Assembly (NCBI GenBank): GCA_012064385.1
Contig: QRDG01000965.1
Coordinates: 124,001 to 188,000, forward strand
Length of the DNA stretch: 64,000 nucleotides
Origin: Puccinellia tenuiflora
Lineage: Eukaryota; Streptophyta; Magnoliopsida; Poales; Poaceae
Direction: 5' to 3'
Part shown: piece after piece, positions 10,312 through 21,593 of the stretch
Layout: each line of letters opens with the position of its first letter
Position numbering within the stretch: position 1 is the first letter of the stretch
The notes under the pieces: generated by a model
Databases searched by the model: none
Told to the model about the DNA's origin: nothing
The model's input: only the letters and a program-made list of their open reading frames with translations
Position numbers and translations under genes: made by a program

Positions 10312-13300
10312 ATGGCGACCGTCATGCAGAAGATCAAGGACATCGAGGACGAGGTAGGTGACCGATGCGACCGTCCCTCCGGTGACCCCATCGCGACGGC
10401 GGGCGGGTTTGACGCTTTTGATTAGTGTTGGTAGAACTCTAGTATGGGGCTCGCTTAGTTTAGTTTCGAATTGAATTTTCTCGGTGCTGGTTCGCTGTGG
10501 TTTCGCTGTTTTTGAGGTTCAAGTTGTAGGCAGATTGGATTGGGGCTGTAGAGCCTGTATTAGGTTAGGGATAGCAAGGGACTCGTAGTTCTTACTCATA
10601 TTATCGACTTTGAAGTGCCTTTATAGTTGTGGAAGTGGTCTATTCGTCTGGATTAACCCATATTTTCCAGACTTATGCTTGATAAATGTTCAGGGCTAGT
10701 CAGACTTTGGTATCCATAACTGATCTCAACTTCTTAGTACAGACTCAAACGATTTGGACCAAAGTTTTCTTTTTTTATAGAATAAATACACGTTGATCCA
10801 AAAGGGAGCTTTAGGTTGAGGATAGCTTTTATATCAACTGCCAGGTGAATATGCTTTATCAAGTGGGGCTTGGTGATATAAGATGGGTCCTCAGGTCTTA
10901 GCTGCAGTGTTATGTGACCAGAAGGAGTGTTTGTCTTGCTCACAAGTCATCATCGAGATGCTCATAAACTGGTGCGGAGGAGTTGAATTGGATAGTTGTG
11001 GTTGATGGTGGAGTGGTGGGTTTCACTCAGTTAAGCTGCTCCTGTCTTGTTAGTGATTTGATAATTGAAACGGTTGAATTAGCTTTCTTACGGCTTTGGT
11101 AAGAAGCTTCTGGTTTGATATAACTAATACAATGCGATACGAGCGCATAGGCTGCTCACCCGCATCTTGTATGTCATGGTGATGATTTTTTCCAGTGGTA
11201 CCTAACTGGATAATATTATGGGTTTGAATTGATGATTAGCTGGTGTCTTGGTTTGGGATTGACACTTGAGAATAATTAATGTTGTGAAGTAGTGAGAAAC
11301 TGAGAATATTACTCATATATGCATAGTGTCCAGCTGCTTTTCATGGACTGGACAAAGGAACATGTACATTTTAAATAGTTAATCAAATGCAGATTTATCC
11401 ATTTCTGAGAACTGCGCTTATGTTCTTTGCTTCTCCTTTACTTCACAGATGTCAAAGACACAGAAGAACAAAGCCACTGCACACCATCTTGGTGGTCTGA
11501 AGGTGATCTGAAACTCTTTATCTTTTTATTTCAGTTGACCGGAATCTATTCCACTGTATACCATGCTATTGTCTAGGAATCCTAGAAGCAGCTTACAGAC
11601 ATTTTAGCCATTTTACAAAAAAATAAAGAAATATATGCCTTCATGATTGAGCTGCTGCTGCATATACCTTGCCTTACTTTCATGTCCATCCATATGGTTG
11701 TGCTATCTGTTTTAATCTGGATTATCGGCTTGACAGTGTGTGGATGTTTGTTTCATCAAATCCGATAGCATGGTTCCCTGTGTTGTACGTGAACCATAAT
11801 GGTTGATGCATAATTTTTGCATGAAGGCTGCATCAATGCTATGCTCGAGTTGTATGCTGCACCAGTGGCGGAGCTGGGACTGCCGCCCAGCGATGTCAAG
11901 AGGCCAAGGGAGGTCATTAACTAGTATTTTTGGGGTCAAAAACGTGTACTTATGGCTAGCATCTATGGTGTTTACATTTTTTTTGTGTTGTCAGCTGACC
12001 ACATAAACAGCATGCAGCTCCGCCACTGTGCTGCACCATTTAAGAGCTTGCATGTAGGGTTGAGAAGTGCTTGAAATAAGGTCACAGGCTCCATTCATCA
12101 ACTAGCTGAATGATTTTATTCTTCTGTAGGACTTGATACTTACGAGTTATGAGCATCTTCTATGTTAAGCTCTTATCTCGACTTTTAGAGAATTTTTAAT
12201 GTAGATTTATTTCTTTGGTCAGGCTAAACTTGCAAAATTACGGCGGGAATTGCTCACTCCTACAACCAAAGGTGGTGGTGGTGCTGGTGAGGGATTCGAC
12301 GTGACAAAAAGTGGAGATGCACGTGTCGGTTTGGTGGGCTTTCCTTCGGTTGGGAAATCAACATTGTTGAACAAGTTGACAGGAACTTTTTCAGAGGTTT
12401 GCTCTTGCTGTACTAATGTTGCACTATCATGTTAGTTTCAACACATATTAACACATTCTTTCTGCTCCTTGTCTGGTTCGAAAGGTTGCATCATACGAGT
12501 TTACGACTTTAACATGCATTCCTGGAGTTATCATGTACAAAGGAGCTAAAGTGCAGGTGATTTTTTTACTTTCAAAAAGGAATCTACAAGCTGGCCTTTG
12601 TTGCTAGAGCATGTTTGTTCTTTGTCTTTAACCGTTACTGCTTCGGATTCAGCTTCTCGATCTTCCGGGAATCATTGAAGGTGCTAAAGATGGAAAGGGT
12701 AGAGGGAGGCAGGTAATATGTCCAGCTTTTGCTCTATTGTTGCATTGCATTTAACATATATGTGGTCTCATACATGCCAAGGCATATCATACATGGATAT
12801 TTATAATGTCCACAAGATCTCATAGCAAGTTCAATATTTCTGTGAACATTGGGTACCCATCTCTTGTTAAAATTATTTGAGCACCCACCTATATTATTGA
12901 AATCATCTGTGGCATAAGTATGTCTATATGCAAAAGTGCAGTGTCACTTCCTCCTGATTATAGTGCACCGTGGTTCATCATGAACTTCTTATGTGAGATT
13001 GTAAGATTGAATTTTATTTGTGTGACGCCTTTTCAAAGTCATATAATTTGGGGATTATTAAGGTCGCTGCATGTTCTACTTATCATCCTTAGAAATAATT
13101 TCAGCCAGAATTCATATGCTTTTTTATATTGTAACATCTATGATGACACAAAGGGGGTTTTCCCCTCATGTTATCAAAATTAGTAATGCAATAATTTTTG
13201 CAGTCTTATTTTACAGAGGACAATGTATGCACACTTCGGTCCAGAAATTTCCTGAATTGTCATTTGAGGAGTTATATTATGTCTCTGCAGCTTAATGACT

Positions 13301-14677
13301 GATATGTTTTTCAGGTTATCAGCACAGCTAGGACATGCAATGTCATTCTCATTGTTCTTGACGCCATAAAACCAATAACTCACAAGCGTCTCATTGAGAA
13401 GGAGCTCGAGGGATTTGGCATCCGGTAAGTCTCTATGTTGATACTTATTGCTGCGAAGGATGTTTCAGTGGTGTTTGACAAGTACTAGACAACTTGGACA
13501 GTGATCCCACTGTTATGATGTTGTCTCACTTTTTCGTGGCCCCCCTATTTGTATGAAATCGTTTGTCAGCCAGCTAAGTGATTTTGTTAGTTTCGTTGAA
13601 AATGTGGCATTCATCCAATTACTTTAGTGGCATCCATGTCCAATTGTTATTTTCAGACTCTCCATGTGATCGTGTTCCTTCTAGAAAGGTGTTTTATCTG
13701 AAACTGTTCTCTACTAAGGTGTTCCATGCTGGACATAATTCTTCCCTTTACTTGGTCACTTGTCTAGTTTGTTTTTGATGTAAGAATTGATCTCAGACTG
13801 TCTTGCTTCCATGTATTAGGTTGAACAAGACACCCCCCAATATGACGTTCAGGAGAAAAGAAAAGGGTGGCATCAATTTCACATCAACAGTAGCAAACAC
13901 ACACCTGGACCTTGATACAGTAAAAGCAATCTGTAGTGAGTACAGGATTCATAATGCTGATGTCTCCCTTAGGTTCGATGCAACAGCAGATGATCTCATT
14001 GATGTCATCGAGGGCAGCAGAATTTACATGCCTTGCATCTACGTCGTTAACAAAATTGACCAGATCACAGTCGAAGAGCTGGATATCCTGGACAAGCTTC
14101 CCCATTACTGCCCAATCAGGTGAGTGGTTGCTTGTGCCTTGTTATGCGTGTTGCCTTCATTTTTTTTAGTTTACCTTCAACAGCTAAATCACTTTTCTTG
14201 GGTGCCAACAGCGCCCATCTTGAGTGGAATCTTGACGGGCTTCTAGAGATGGTCTGGGAATACCTAGATCTGGTCAGGCTGTACACGAAACCCAAGGGGC
14301 TAAACCCAGACTACGAGGATCCTGTGATCTTATCAACCAAGAGGAAAACAGTGGAGGACTTCTGCAACCAGATCCACAAGGACATGGCAAAACAGTTCAA
14401 ATAGTAAGTGCTGGCACAACATATGCTCGGTAAATGCTTGTCTCGCCGTAATCAATCAATCTGTCGTGGGGCTAATTGGTTGGTGAAACTTGCAGCGCAC
14501 TGGTGTGGGGTTCTAGCGTTAAGCACAAGCCTCAGAGGGTCGGCAAGGTATGCATCTTTCAACCACGCCGGTGTTAGTTGTACACTCTGTTGTCTTTTCT
14601 AGCATTAACTCGCAACATCTCTGCAGGAGCATGAGCTCGAGGACGAGGATGTTATTCAGATCATCAAGAAGATATAG
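10312..14677 (+). CDS. DRG: Developmentally regulated GTP-binding protein (DRG1-type), 10 exons, 368 aa
   Basis: Exons: 10312-10353, 11449-11502, 12223-12396, 12485-12556, 12653-12712, 13315-13424, 13820-14119, 14212-14403, 14496-14547 and 14627-14677. All introns are GT..AG, and the total is 1107 nt. The protein opens MATVMQKIKDIEDE and matches DRG/Obg-family GTPases end to end. Motifs: G1 GFPSVGKST (about 71-79), switch region TTLTCIPGV, G3 DLPG (117-120), G4 NKID (248-251) and G5 SAH (271-273). The DRG-specific insert precedes G4, and a C-terminal TGS domain (about 290-367) ends EDEDVIQIIKKI. Family role: a cytosolic GTPase that binds a DFRP partner and acts with translating ribosomes. The ATADDLIDVIEG segment favours the DRG1 rather than the DRG2 branch. 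No break is seen; it appears intact. Start choice: first ATG in a GC-rich leader, matching the family N-terminus. Confidence 0.95.
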
Positions 14678-16093
14678 TCACCCTCGAGCGGATCTTTTTT
14701 GCAGGCCAGGAAAGAGCTATCAGTTATGAATCTCTTTGAGAAGCAGCTGTCAGCTATGTTAGAAGAACTTGTGTTTCTTTCGCTGGCTATGGTGCCTTTC
14801 TGATGAGAAGACAGAATTGTTACAGTATTTTTCTCCTTTGTATGAAGTAGCGATGTAAGTGTGTGATGTCTGTGACAGATGAACCAAAGAGTCTTTGCCC
14901 TCAACTGCCGAGCACATGTGCTTGCTATCTTCAGAAGATGGTGATAAGATGGTTCCGTGTGACGTTGCAAGTGTTTCAGTTGCGGTTATCATACCAGATC
15001 TACGTATGGTTTTGTTCGTTGCTGGTTGTCGTCAGGTCACAATGCTACTACATGTATGTACTATGATTGTTAATCATTTGACCAGCCCGATCTATCCTAT
15101 CCTGTCTTGTAATCGTGGGTGGTGCTGTGCTGCGGCAAATGAGAAGTTTTGTACGGGATATCGCTGTATTGGTCGATGCATGTGAAAGTGCCTTGTCTCG
15201 ATCTGGATGTGCGAGGAGGAGATCGCCAAACGAAAGGAGCTGTCCAAAGCATCTTTCTCCATCAATGATTGGCCGGAACGTGTAGATCTCTGTTTGTGTA
15301 ATGCTTCTTTTTACTCGATGAGCCAGTGAGTTAAACCTGTGGACGATGCTTCGTCTGATCTCGGAGATCCACTGTCAGGTGTAGTTGATTTGACTCGCCG
15401 GTTATATCCACTTGCTGCTTTTGACATATTTTTTTACAAGTACTGCATTTGACAATTGATCGTAGTACACATGATTCCTGCATACAGCTCAGACAAACAG
15501 TACATGATGATGGTTAAAGGAGAAATAACTGGAAACGGCTCCTCGATCTGGCAGTACTGTAGATGGACGTAGACCCGGCGAGGCGAGGTCTCCTCCTCGG
15601 CGATTACTTTTTTTAGAAAAAAACCCCCTCACACTGAACGCACACAGGAAAAATATCCACATCACCACATGCAAATGCAATAGTTCTTGAGCTCTCTTGG
15701 CCTGGCAGGAGGAGACGAAGGCGCCATCTTCTCTTCTCTTCTCCCCTACGATCATCAGCTCTCCTCTTGATTCCTCAAGGAAATGTTAATCTTCTTCTAA
15801 TCATCATCATCATTTGATCCTCGTTTCCTGGGCAAAGAAACATCCTCTGTCTGTCACCCTCCTCAGTTTCGCCATTTCTGTTTGTCCCATCTCGCCACAT
15901 ACGCGGCGGCCTCGCGGAATCAGGAACACGGCCGTTCCCTGTCCCCAGATCTGCGTGGAGGCGGCGAGGAGCCGAGTCCGTGAGAAGCGCGCGGCTCCGC
16001 CCGCCAAAATCCAATCTTGGCGGCTGGCCGCGCGTTCGTCTCCGTCTTCTTCCTACTGCGTGCTGTCAGCGGGCGATAAGGCGGCGGCCAGGG
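14678..16093 (+). other. DRG 3' UTR and spacer to the sphingoid hydroxylase gene
   Basis: The first several hundred bases after the DRG stop are probably its 3' UTR. From about 15490 the sequence becomes GC-rich and holds the leader of the next gene. Open frames on both strands here have no recognisable domains. I saw no transposon. Confidence 0.5.
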
Positions 16094-18682
16094 ATGGTGC
16101 CGTGGGAAGGGTACGCGAGCGACGAGACGATGGGCACCTTCGCGCCCATCCTGCTCTACTGGGTCTACGCCGGCGGCTACCAGCTCGTCCTGCACCGCCG
16201 CCCGCTCCAGCGGTACAGGCTCCACACGCGGGCCGAGGAGGAGGAGAAGAACCTCGTCACGCTCCCCGCCGTGGTGCGCGGCGTGCTCCTGCAGCAGCTC
16301 GTGCAGGCCATCGTCGCCATGATCCTATTCATGGTAAGAAGGCTCACAGACCGACAATGAATGCCCATGTTTCCACGCAATTTCCTCACATTTTTGTAAT
16401 TGCGCTACTGTTACTATTACAAGATTTTTATTTGTACTGCAGACCATTGGTAGTTTGGTACAGTAGGTTTGCCCCGTTGCTGCCATAATGTGTGAAAATG
16501 GTTAATTACTCAAATACTGTTCTAATAAAATGTTGCTCAAAAACTTCAATGGAAAATCTTTAGAGCGCTGGGTCGATTGTGTTTGTCTTTTTGCTGATGA
16601 TTCTTCAAGCTGCTTTAGGCAAGGAAAAAAATTAAGAGTAGGTAGGCAGTTTCTTACTTTTTTCTCATCATTTGGCAAAGATTATCATTGGTGTCCTTGG
16701 TACAGTGAAATATATATGTTCAGGGTTTTCAGGGCTCGACTGTCTTCTCGCCTCTGCTTTCTGTGGATTTACATTTGTAAGAACCTGGAATAGTGCTTTT
16801 TCCCTGGCTAGCTAGTTAATTTCCGGAGAAATCGCCAGTTGTTGGAATGAAGCCTTGAATCTTCTCGCAGTTCAGATGGGAATAACAAATATGTGAAATT
16901 GATCTTATATCATTCTACTTGGTATCAGGATGGGGATTCACCCTGGTTCTATCCAGACATAATGTCATGTATTATTGTCTTATGAACTCTACATTCACAA
17001 GCTACCAAAGTACTTGTGCTACGGTGTTTTCTGGGTCAGGACGGTGGCAGTTGCCAGCTCAAGTATCCATCTATGAGATGTCCTTTCTCATTTTTTCGTT
17101 CAAATACCACCTATCCCTTGATTGGCTGGCTCTGATTTTATAAACTCTCCCAAATTCTGAATCTTATTTCATATATGTAGAATTGGAAGTATAATTATCA
17201 CCTCTGTTTATAAGGTATTTGGCTCTCAGAAGGTCTACTCCAAATGTATTGGTTGAGCCTTATTCTTTTGCATCTGGAGTTGTATATGATCTGTAAATAG
17301 AAACTCATAGGGAATGTCTATTTTTAAGAATCCCGATCGTTGATTTTTATTAGCCAGCCAAAAATGAGTAGGTGCGGATTTAGAAAGTTATTTAGAAGTT
17401 CATCGACTTAAAAGTTACTACTTCTGAGGTGAGTTAGAACTAAAAATTTCCATATTCATACACACACAACGTTTGAAGTCCTTATCCCAAGCTCTGTCCA
17501 GAACCACCAAAATTTCGAACTATTCTTACAGGCAAAATAAATCAAGGGACTGTTGATTGTTGAGCATTGGTCTTGCATCAGGTCCTTGGAGTTGTACAGT
17601 CTGGATTCTGTAGCTATGTTTTCTGGCATGATTAACAAGTAAATGGTATGTATTGGTGCAAAAAATTAGTAATAATTTTATAGTCATGCCTACTAAACAA
17701 ATTATCTTCACTGTTAAAAAATTTGATTTTTTTTGCTTTAACCCTACTGCTTTCGTTTATATGCATTGACTGGGGAACTGGGGATACTTGGGCATGGTTA
17801 AGTTTAGAGTAATGTTAATACTTTCAGTTTAACCAGCAACATAGTTTGTTTGGTGATTGGCTTTGGATCAAATTCTTCACTAGGTTGACAGGGTAGATGG
17901 GCAAATCCACAAACGTGTTGAGATGTACGGTAACCATTCATGGTACATTATCCTATCTTATTGTAACTATTTTGAGTGTATGACATATTAAACAAACAAA
18001 ACACGTGAGTATTATTTGGTGACGGTGCCCCAATGACCATGAGGAGTTTCAAACTTTCAATAGGTGTTGTTTGTTTTTAGTTTTCTTAATTGACAGTAAT
18101 TCCTCATTTAGGCTTTCTAACCCAATTCGACCTGGTTATTTGCAGATCACTTCGGATAGTTCAGCGGTTGTAGTCCAGCCATCTATGGTCGTTCAAATGT
18201 TTCAGTTCTTGGTTGCAATGCTGGTGATGGACACATGGCAATATTTTGTGCACCGCTACATGCACCAGAACAAGTTCCTCTATCGCCATATCCACTCACA
18301 ACATCACCGGCTGATTGTTCCCTATGCTATTGGGGCTCTCTACAACCACCCATTGGAGGGGCTCCTTTTGGACACATTAGGTGGTGCTATGTCCTTCTTG
18401 GTCTCTGGTATGACGCCAAGGACTGCTGTGTTCTTCTTTTGTTTTGCTATGCTGAAGACGGTCGACGATCACTGTGGACTTTGGTTACCATACAACATCT
18501 TCCAGCGCTTGTTCCAAAATAATACCGCTTACCATGATATCCACCATCAGCTCCAAGGAACAAAGTACAATTACTCTCAGCCGTTCTTCTCAATCTGGGA
18601 CCGAATTTTAGGAACCCACATGGCATACGACCTGGTGAGCCGGAAGGAAGGGGGATTCGAAGCAAGGGCATTGCGAGACTAG
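16094..18682 (+). CDS. SBH: Sphingoid base C4-hydroxylase (sphinganine C4-monooxygenase), 2 exons, 258 aa
   Basis: Exon 1 16094-16333 and exon 2 18146-18682 are joined by a 1.8-kb GT..AG intron in phase 0. The protein is a fatty-acid-hydroxylase-superfamily di-iron enzyme of the ER membrane that hydroxylates the C4 position of the sphingoid base to give phytosphingosine-type ceramides. Visible histidine motifs: HRYMH (116-120), HIHSQHH (128-134), DDHCG and a C-terminal YHDIHHQ. The N-terminal YWVYAGGYQ and the EKNLVTLPAVVRGVLLQQ stretch match plant SBH1/SBH2, whose length (about 258-260 aa) agrees. An in-frame upstream ATG at 15980 would add 38 Arg/Pro-rich residues; I prefer 16094 for family length and good initiation context (CCAGGGATGG). 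No damage is seen. Confidence 0.93.
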
Positions 18683-19576
18683 TTTTGAGCTTATTGAAGT
18701 GTACAGAACTCCGGCGGCTCAGCAAGGGATACAGTGTGCTCTCTCTCCCTTTCTCATGATAGGCAGCTCACAGGGGCCATCTAACCTGTAAGATGATGAA
18801 GGTGTTGCAGTACTCCTGGTTTCTTTTTTGCCACGTCTTGGTGGAAGCAATTCGCTACTTGAGAAGACACTGGAGCTGTCTTGGCTAGCGTTCACCTTGA
18901 AATGTGTGTGGTTCTGTACGGTTAGCTGGTTACTTTTGAATGTTGATGCTTCTTTCTTGTGCAAAGCTGCCGTTTACATTGCTGTGTAGATAGAGTATTT
19001 GTAATCGTTCACACTTGTGTATGTACCAAATTATTTATGTAACTGAATCTCTGTCCATGACTATTCATTGCCTTCCAACCCATTTGTGGCTAGTGATGTA
19101 TAGTTTTTTCCTGATAAATCATGTATTAGCCTTGATGTATTCAGTATGTACCCATATATATATGGGATGTAACCTGGGAGGGAATTAATGTTCAGTCTTA
19201 TATATGTCTTCTGAAATAGAAATAATGGATGCAGTCTTATTTTTATGGTTTGTCCTGAACATCTCGGGCCAGAGCTTATATAAGCAACCCCTCTTCTTTA
19301 TCAACAACCATAAGAACGTCATCGTTGGAACTATATTTTTATTGCCTCACATATTACGTGCTATTTTGGAGCGTCAGTTTCTATTGTTTTGCTTGCTGGT
19401 CATTTGCAATGTTTGATCCTAGCTATCTTGTTTGGGAGAGAAACACGCTCCGCTTTTTCGTTAGAATACTCCTGCTTTGTTGGATAAGTCTCTGTACTAA
19501 GGTCTTTGTGGGGCTGCAGCACATGGTCCTCTGTGGGGCTGCAGCACATGGTCCTTGTGTCCTTGTGGTGTGGGGC
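18683..19576 (+). other. Hydroxylase 3' UTR, then unassigned spacer
   Basis: The first 300-500 bases are probably 3' UTR. A 27-base unit (GGGGCTGCAGCACATGGTCCT) occurs twice at about 19510-19555, just before the copia LTR. No exon is recognised. Confidence 0.45.
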
Positions 19577-19831
19577 TGTTAGGATAGCATCGTTGACCAT
19601 CAAGGACTAGTAGTTAGGATAGCATCCTTGACTGTTTTCAGGACAGCATCTTAGACTAGCATCTAGCATATTCGTGGGTGGCTAGCAGCCTATAAGTATG
19701 TATCCCCAACCTCTCAGGTTGGCATGGCAGTGTGTGTAGAGTGTGAGAAATAAACCAACGAAAATTGCTCCAACTCTCCTTAGTGTCATCCTCTCTCTCT
19801 CTCTATGAGAGTAAGCCTGAAGAAACTATCA
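19577..19831 (+). repeat. Copia 5' LTR, 255 bp
   Basis: Starts TGTT and ends ATCA, two bases before the tRNA-Met primer binding site. It includes an internal repeat of GTTAGGATAGCATC (about 19578 and 19613) and a CTCTCTCTCTCT tract near the end. Confidence 0.75.
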
Positions 19832-21002
19832 AGTGGTATCAGAGCCAAGTTATCCTGTAGCTTGAGCATTTCCTGCTCACCTCTTTCCCCGGGGGTGGAG
19901 CAGCCCCAACCGATAGCAGCAGCAGCTCCGGCTGTCCCTGGTTACTTCCCTCCCTCCGGGTTGTCGAGCAGCAGCTCGTCAGAGAGAGCTCTCTGTTCAC
20001 GCAGCAGCCCCCCAGCGGCGAGTCATGTCCGCAGGCCACTCTCAGCACACGGCTACCTCGAGCACGCGGCGTCGGCAGGAGGCCGAGCTCGCTGTGGCAG
20101 AGGAGCGTGAGCGAGTGGCTGCGGCAACCGCTGCGGCGGCAGCAAGGGTGAGGCTGGCAGTGGCGGAGCTGGCAGCAGCTAGAGCAGAGGTAGAAGCAGC
20201 AGCGACGGCGGAGGCAGCACGTGAAGCTGTAGCGGAGGCTGAGGCATTGCGCGGCAGCGCCAAGAGCTCCGCGTCCGCTGACGGCAGCGTCGACACAGAC
20301 CGTGACGACTCAGCGTGAGAGCAGACGGCGCAGTGGGCAGCCGAGCACGCCCGCGCACGCTGCGGCGCTCCCGAAGGAGGCGCGCACGGCGGTGGCGCTC
20401 CCGGGGGAGGCGCGCACGGCGGTGGCGCTCCCGGTGAAGGCGCGCATGGTGGTGGCGTGCACGGCGGAGGCCGCTGGGACGACCAAGACCGCGGCCTCTA
20501 CGGGGTCCGGACTGTGGTCAGGGACGTTGGTCCCGGTGTTGGGTGGCCTACCCTCACCAAAACCAACTATGTCGAGTGGGCCGCGATCATGAGGATCAGG
20601 CTCAAGGTGCGGCACATGTGGGAGGCGGTCCAGGACGGTGCCGTCGACCAACATGAGGATCGACGGGTGCTGGACGCCCTCATCGCTGCAGTCCCGCCCG
20701 AGATGCAGTTCTCGCTTTTCAACAAGCGGACTGCCTAGGAGGCCTGGGAGGCCATTGCTGTGACACACATCGGCAGCGATCGTGCTCACAAGTCCACTCT
20801 GCAGGTACTTCGCAAGGACTGCGAGAACCTGGCCTTCAAGCCAGGTGAGGACATTGATGACTTTGCTCTCCGTCTCAACACTCTGCTGCAGAAGGTGGTG
20901 CAGTTTGGCGATGACACCTACGACGAGGAGAGAGCTGTTGAGAAGCTCTTTCGCTGCGTCCCTGAGAAGTACAAGCAGATGGCTTGCTCAATCGAGTCTT
21001 GA
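19577..21002 (+). mobile_element. Truncated Ty1-copia retrotransposon: 5' LTR, primer binding site and broken gag
   Basis: A 255-bp LTR (19577-19831, TGTTAGG...ATCA) is followed after two bases by TGGTATCAGAGCC (19834-19846), complementary to initiator tRNA-Met. Gag begins with ATG at 20025 and has an Ala/Glu-rich coiled-coil start. It is then frameshifted (stop near 20318) and resumes as a UBN2-type Gag: WPTLTKTNYVEWAAIMRIRL, a TAG at about 20736, then the region ending EKYKQMACSIES at 21000. There the frame is cut by another LTR sequence. Protease, integrase, reverse transcriptase and a 3' LTR are absent. Confidence 0.85.
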
Positions 21003-21593
21003 TGACCCACAAGTATAGGGGATCTATTGTAGTCCTTTCGATAAGTAAGAGTGTCTAACCCAACGAGGAGCAGAAGGTGTTGACAAGTAGTTTTCAGCAA
21101 GGTTTCACTGCAAGCACTAAAAGAGAAATGTTTTTGGATTTTTGATTTAAAGAACAAATAAAGAACAAGTAAATAAAAGAGTGCTACAATAATTGCAGCA
21201 AATAGCCCAATCCTGTTAAGCTCAAAGGACAGGCCGGTTGTGTTACTTATGAAGATTAAAACGTTCTCGAGGACACATGGGAGTTTCTGCCTGGCCAGTT
21301 TCATTGCACGCCGGTGATTAACCTTCAATGTTTTGATAAAGTGCTGTGTGGGTGGACCTATGCTAATGCACCGCCCTTACTTGGACAAATACATACTTGT
21401 GATTAAACCCCTTGCAAACATCTGCAACTACAAGAAAGTAATTAAGATAAAAACCTAACCACTGCCTTAAACTCCGAGACCCTACGCTCACTAGTGCACT
21501 AGTTCACAAATTGAGGTTTAGGTTTCTGTCACTCCTGCAACCCTATCATAAGCAAACTAAATACACTATGCATTCCCCTAGGCCCTTTGAAAG
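21003..21593 (+). mobile_element. LTR fragment of a high-copy cereal retrotransposon
   Basis: The sequence begins TGACCCACAAGTATAGGGG, which I recognise as the start of a very abundant LTR in Triticeae genomes. It continues with the characteristic AGGACACATGGGA and GGTGGACC...GCCCTTACTTGGAC blocks. It interrupts the copia gag on its left and is itself replaced at 21594 by another LTR. I do not assign a family name. Confidence 0.6.

Noticed and set aside
15980..16093. N-terminal extension of the sphingoid hydroxylase
   Set aside because: In frame, but the 38 residues are Arg/Pro-rich, absent from the family, and the downstream ATG has better context and gives the usual length.
15814..16488. 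224-aa plus-strand frame
   Set aside because: Overlaps the hydroxylase leader and first exon in a different frame; Pro/Arg-rich because of GC content.
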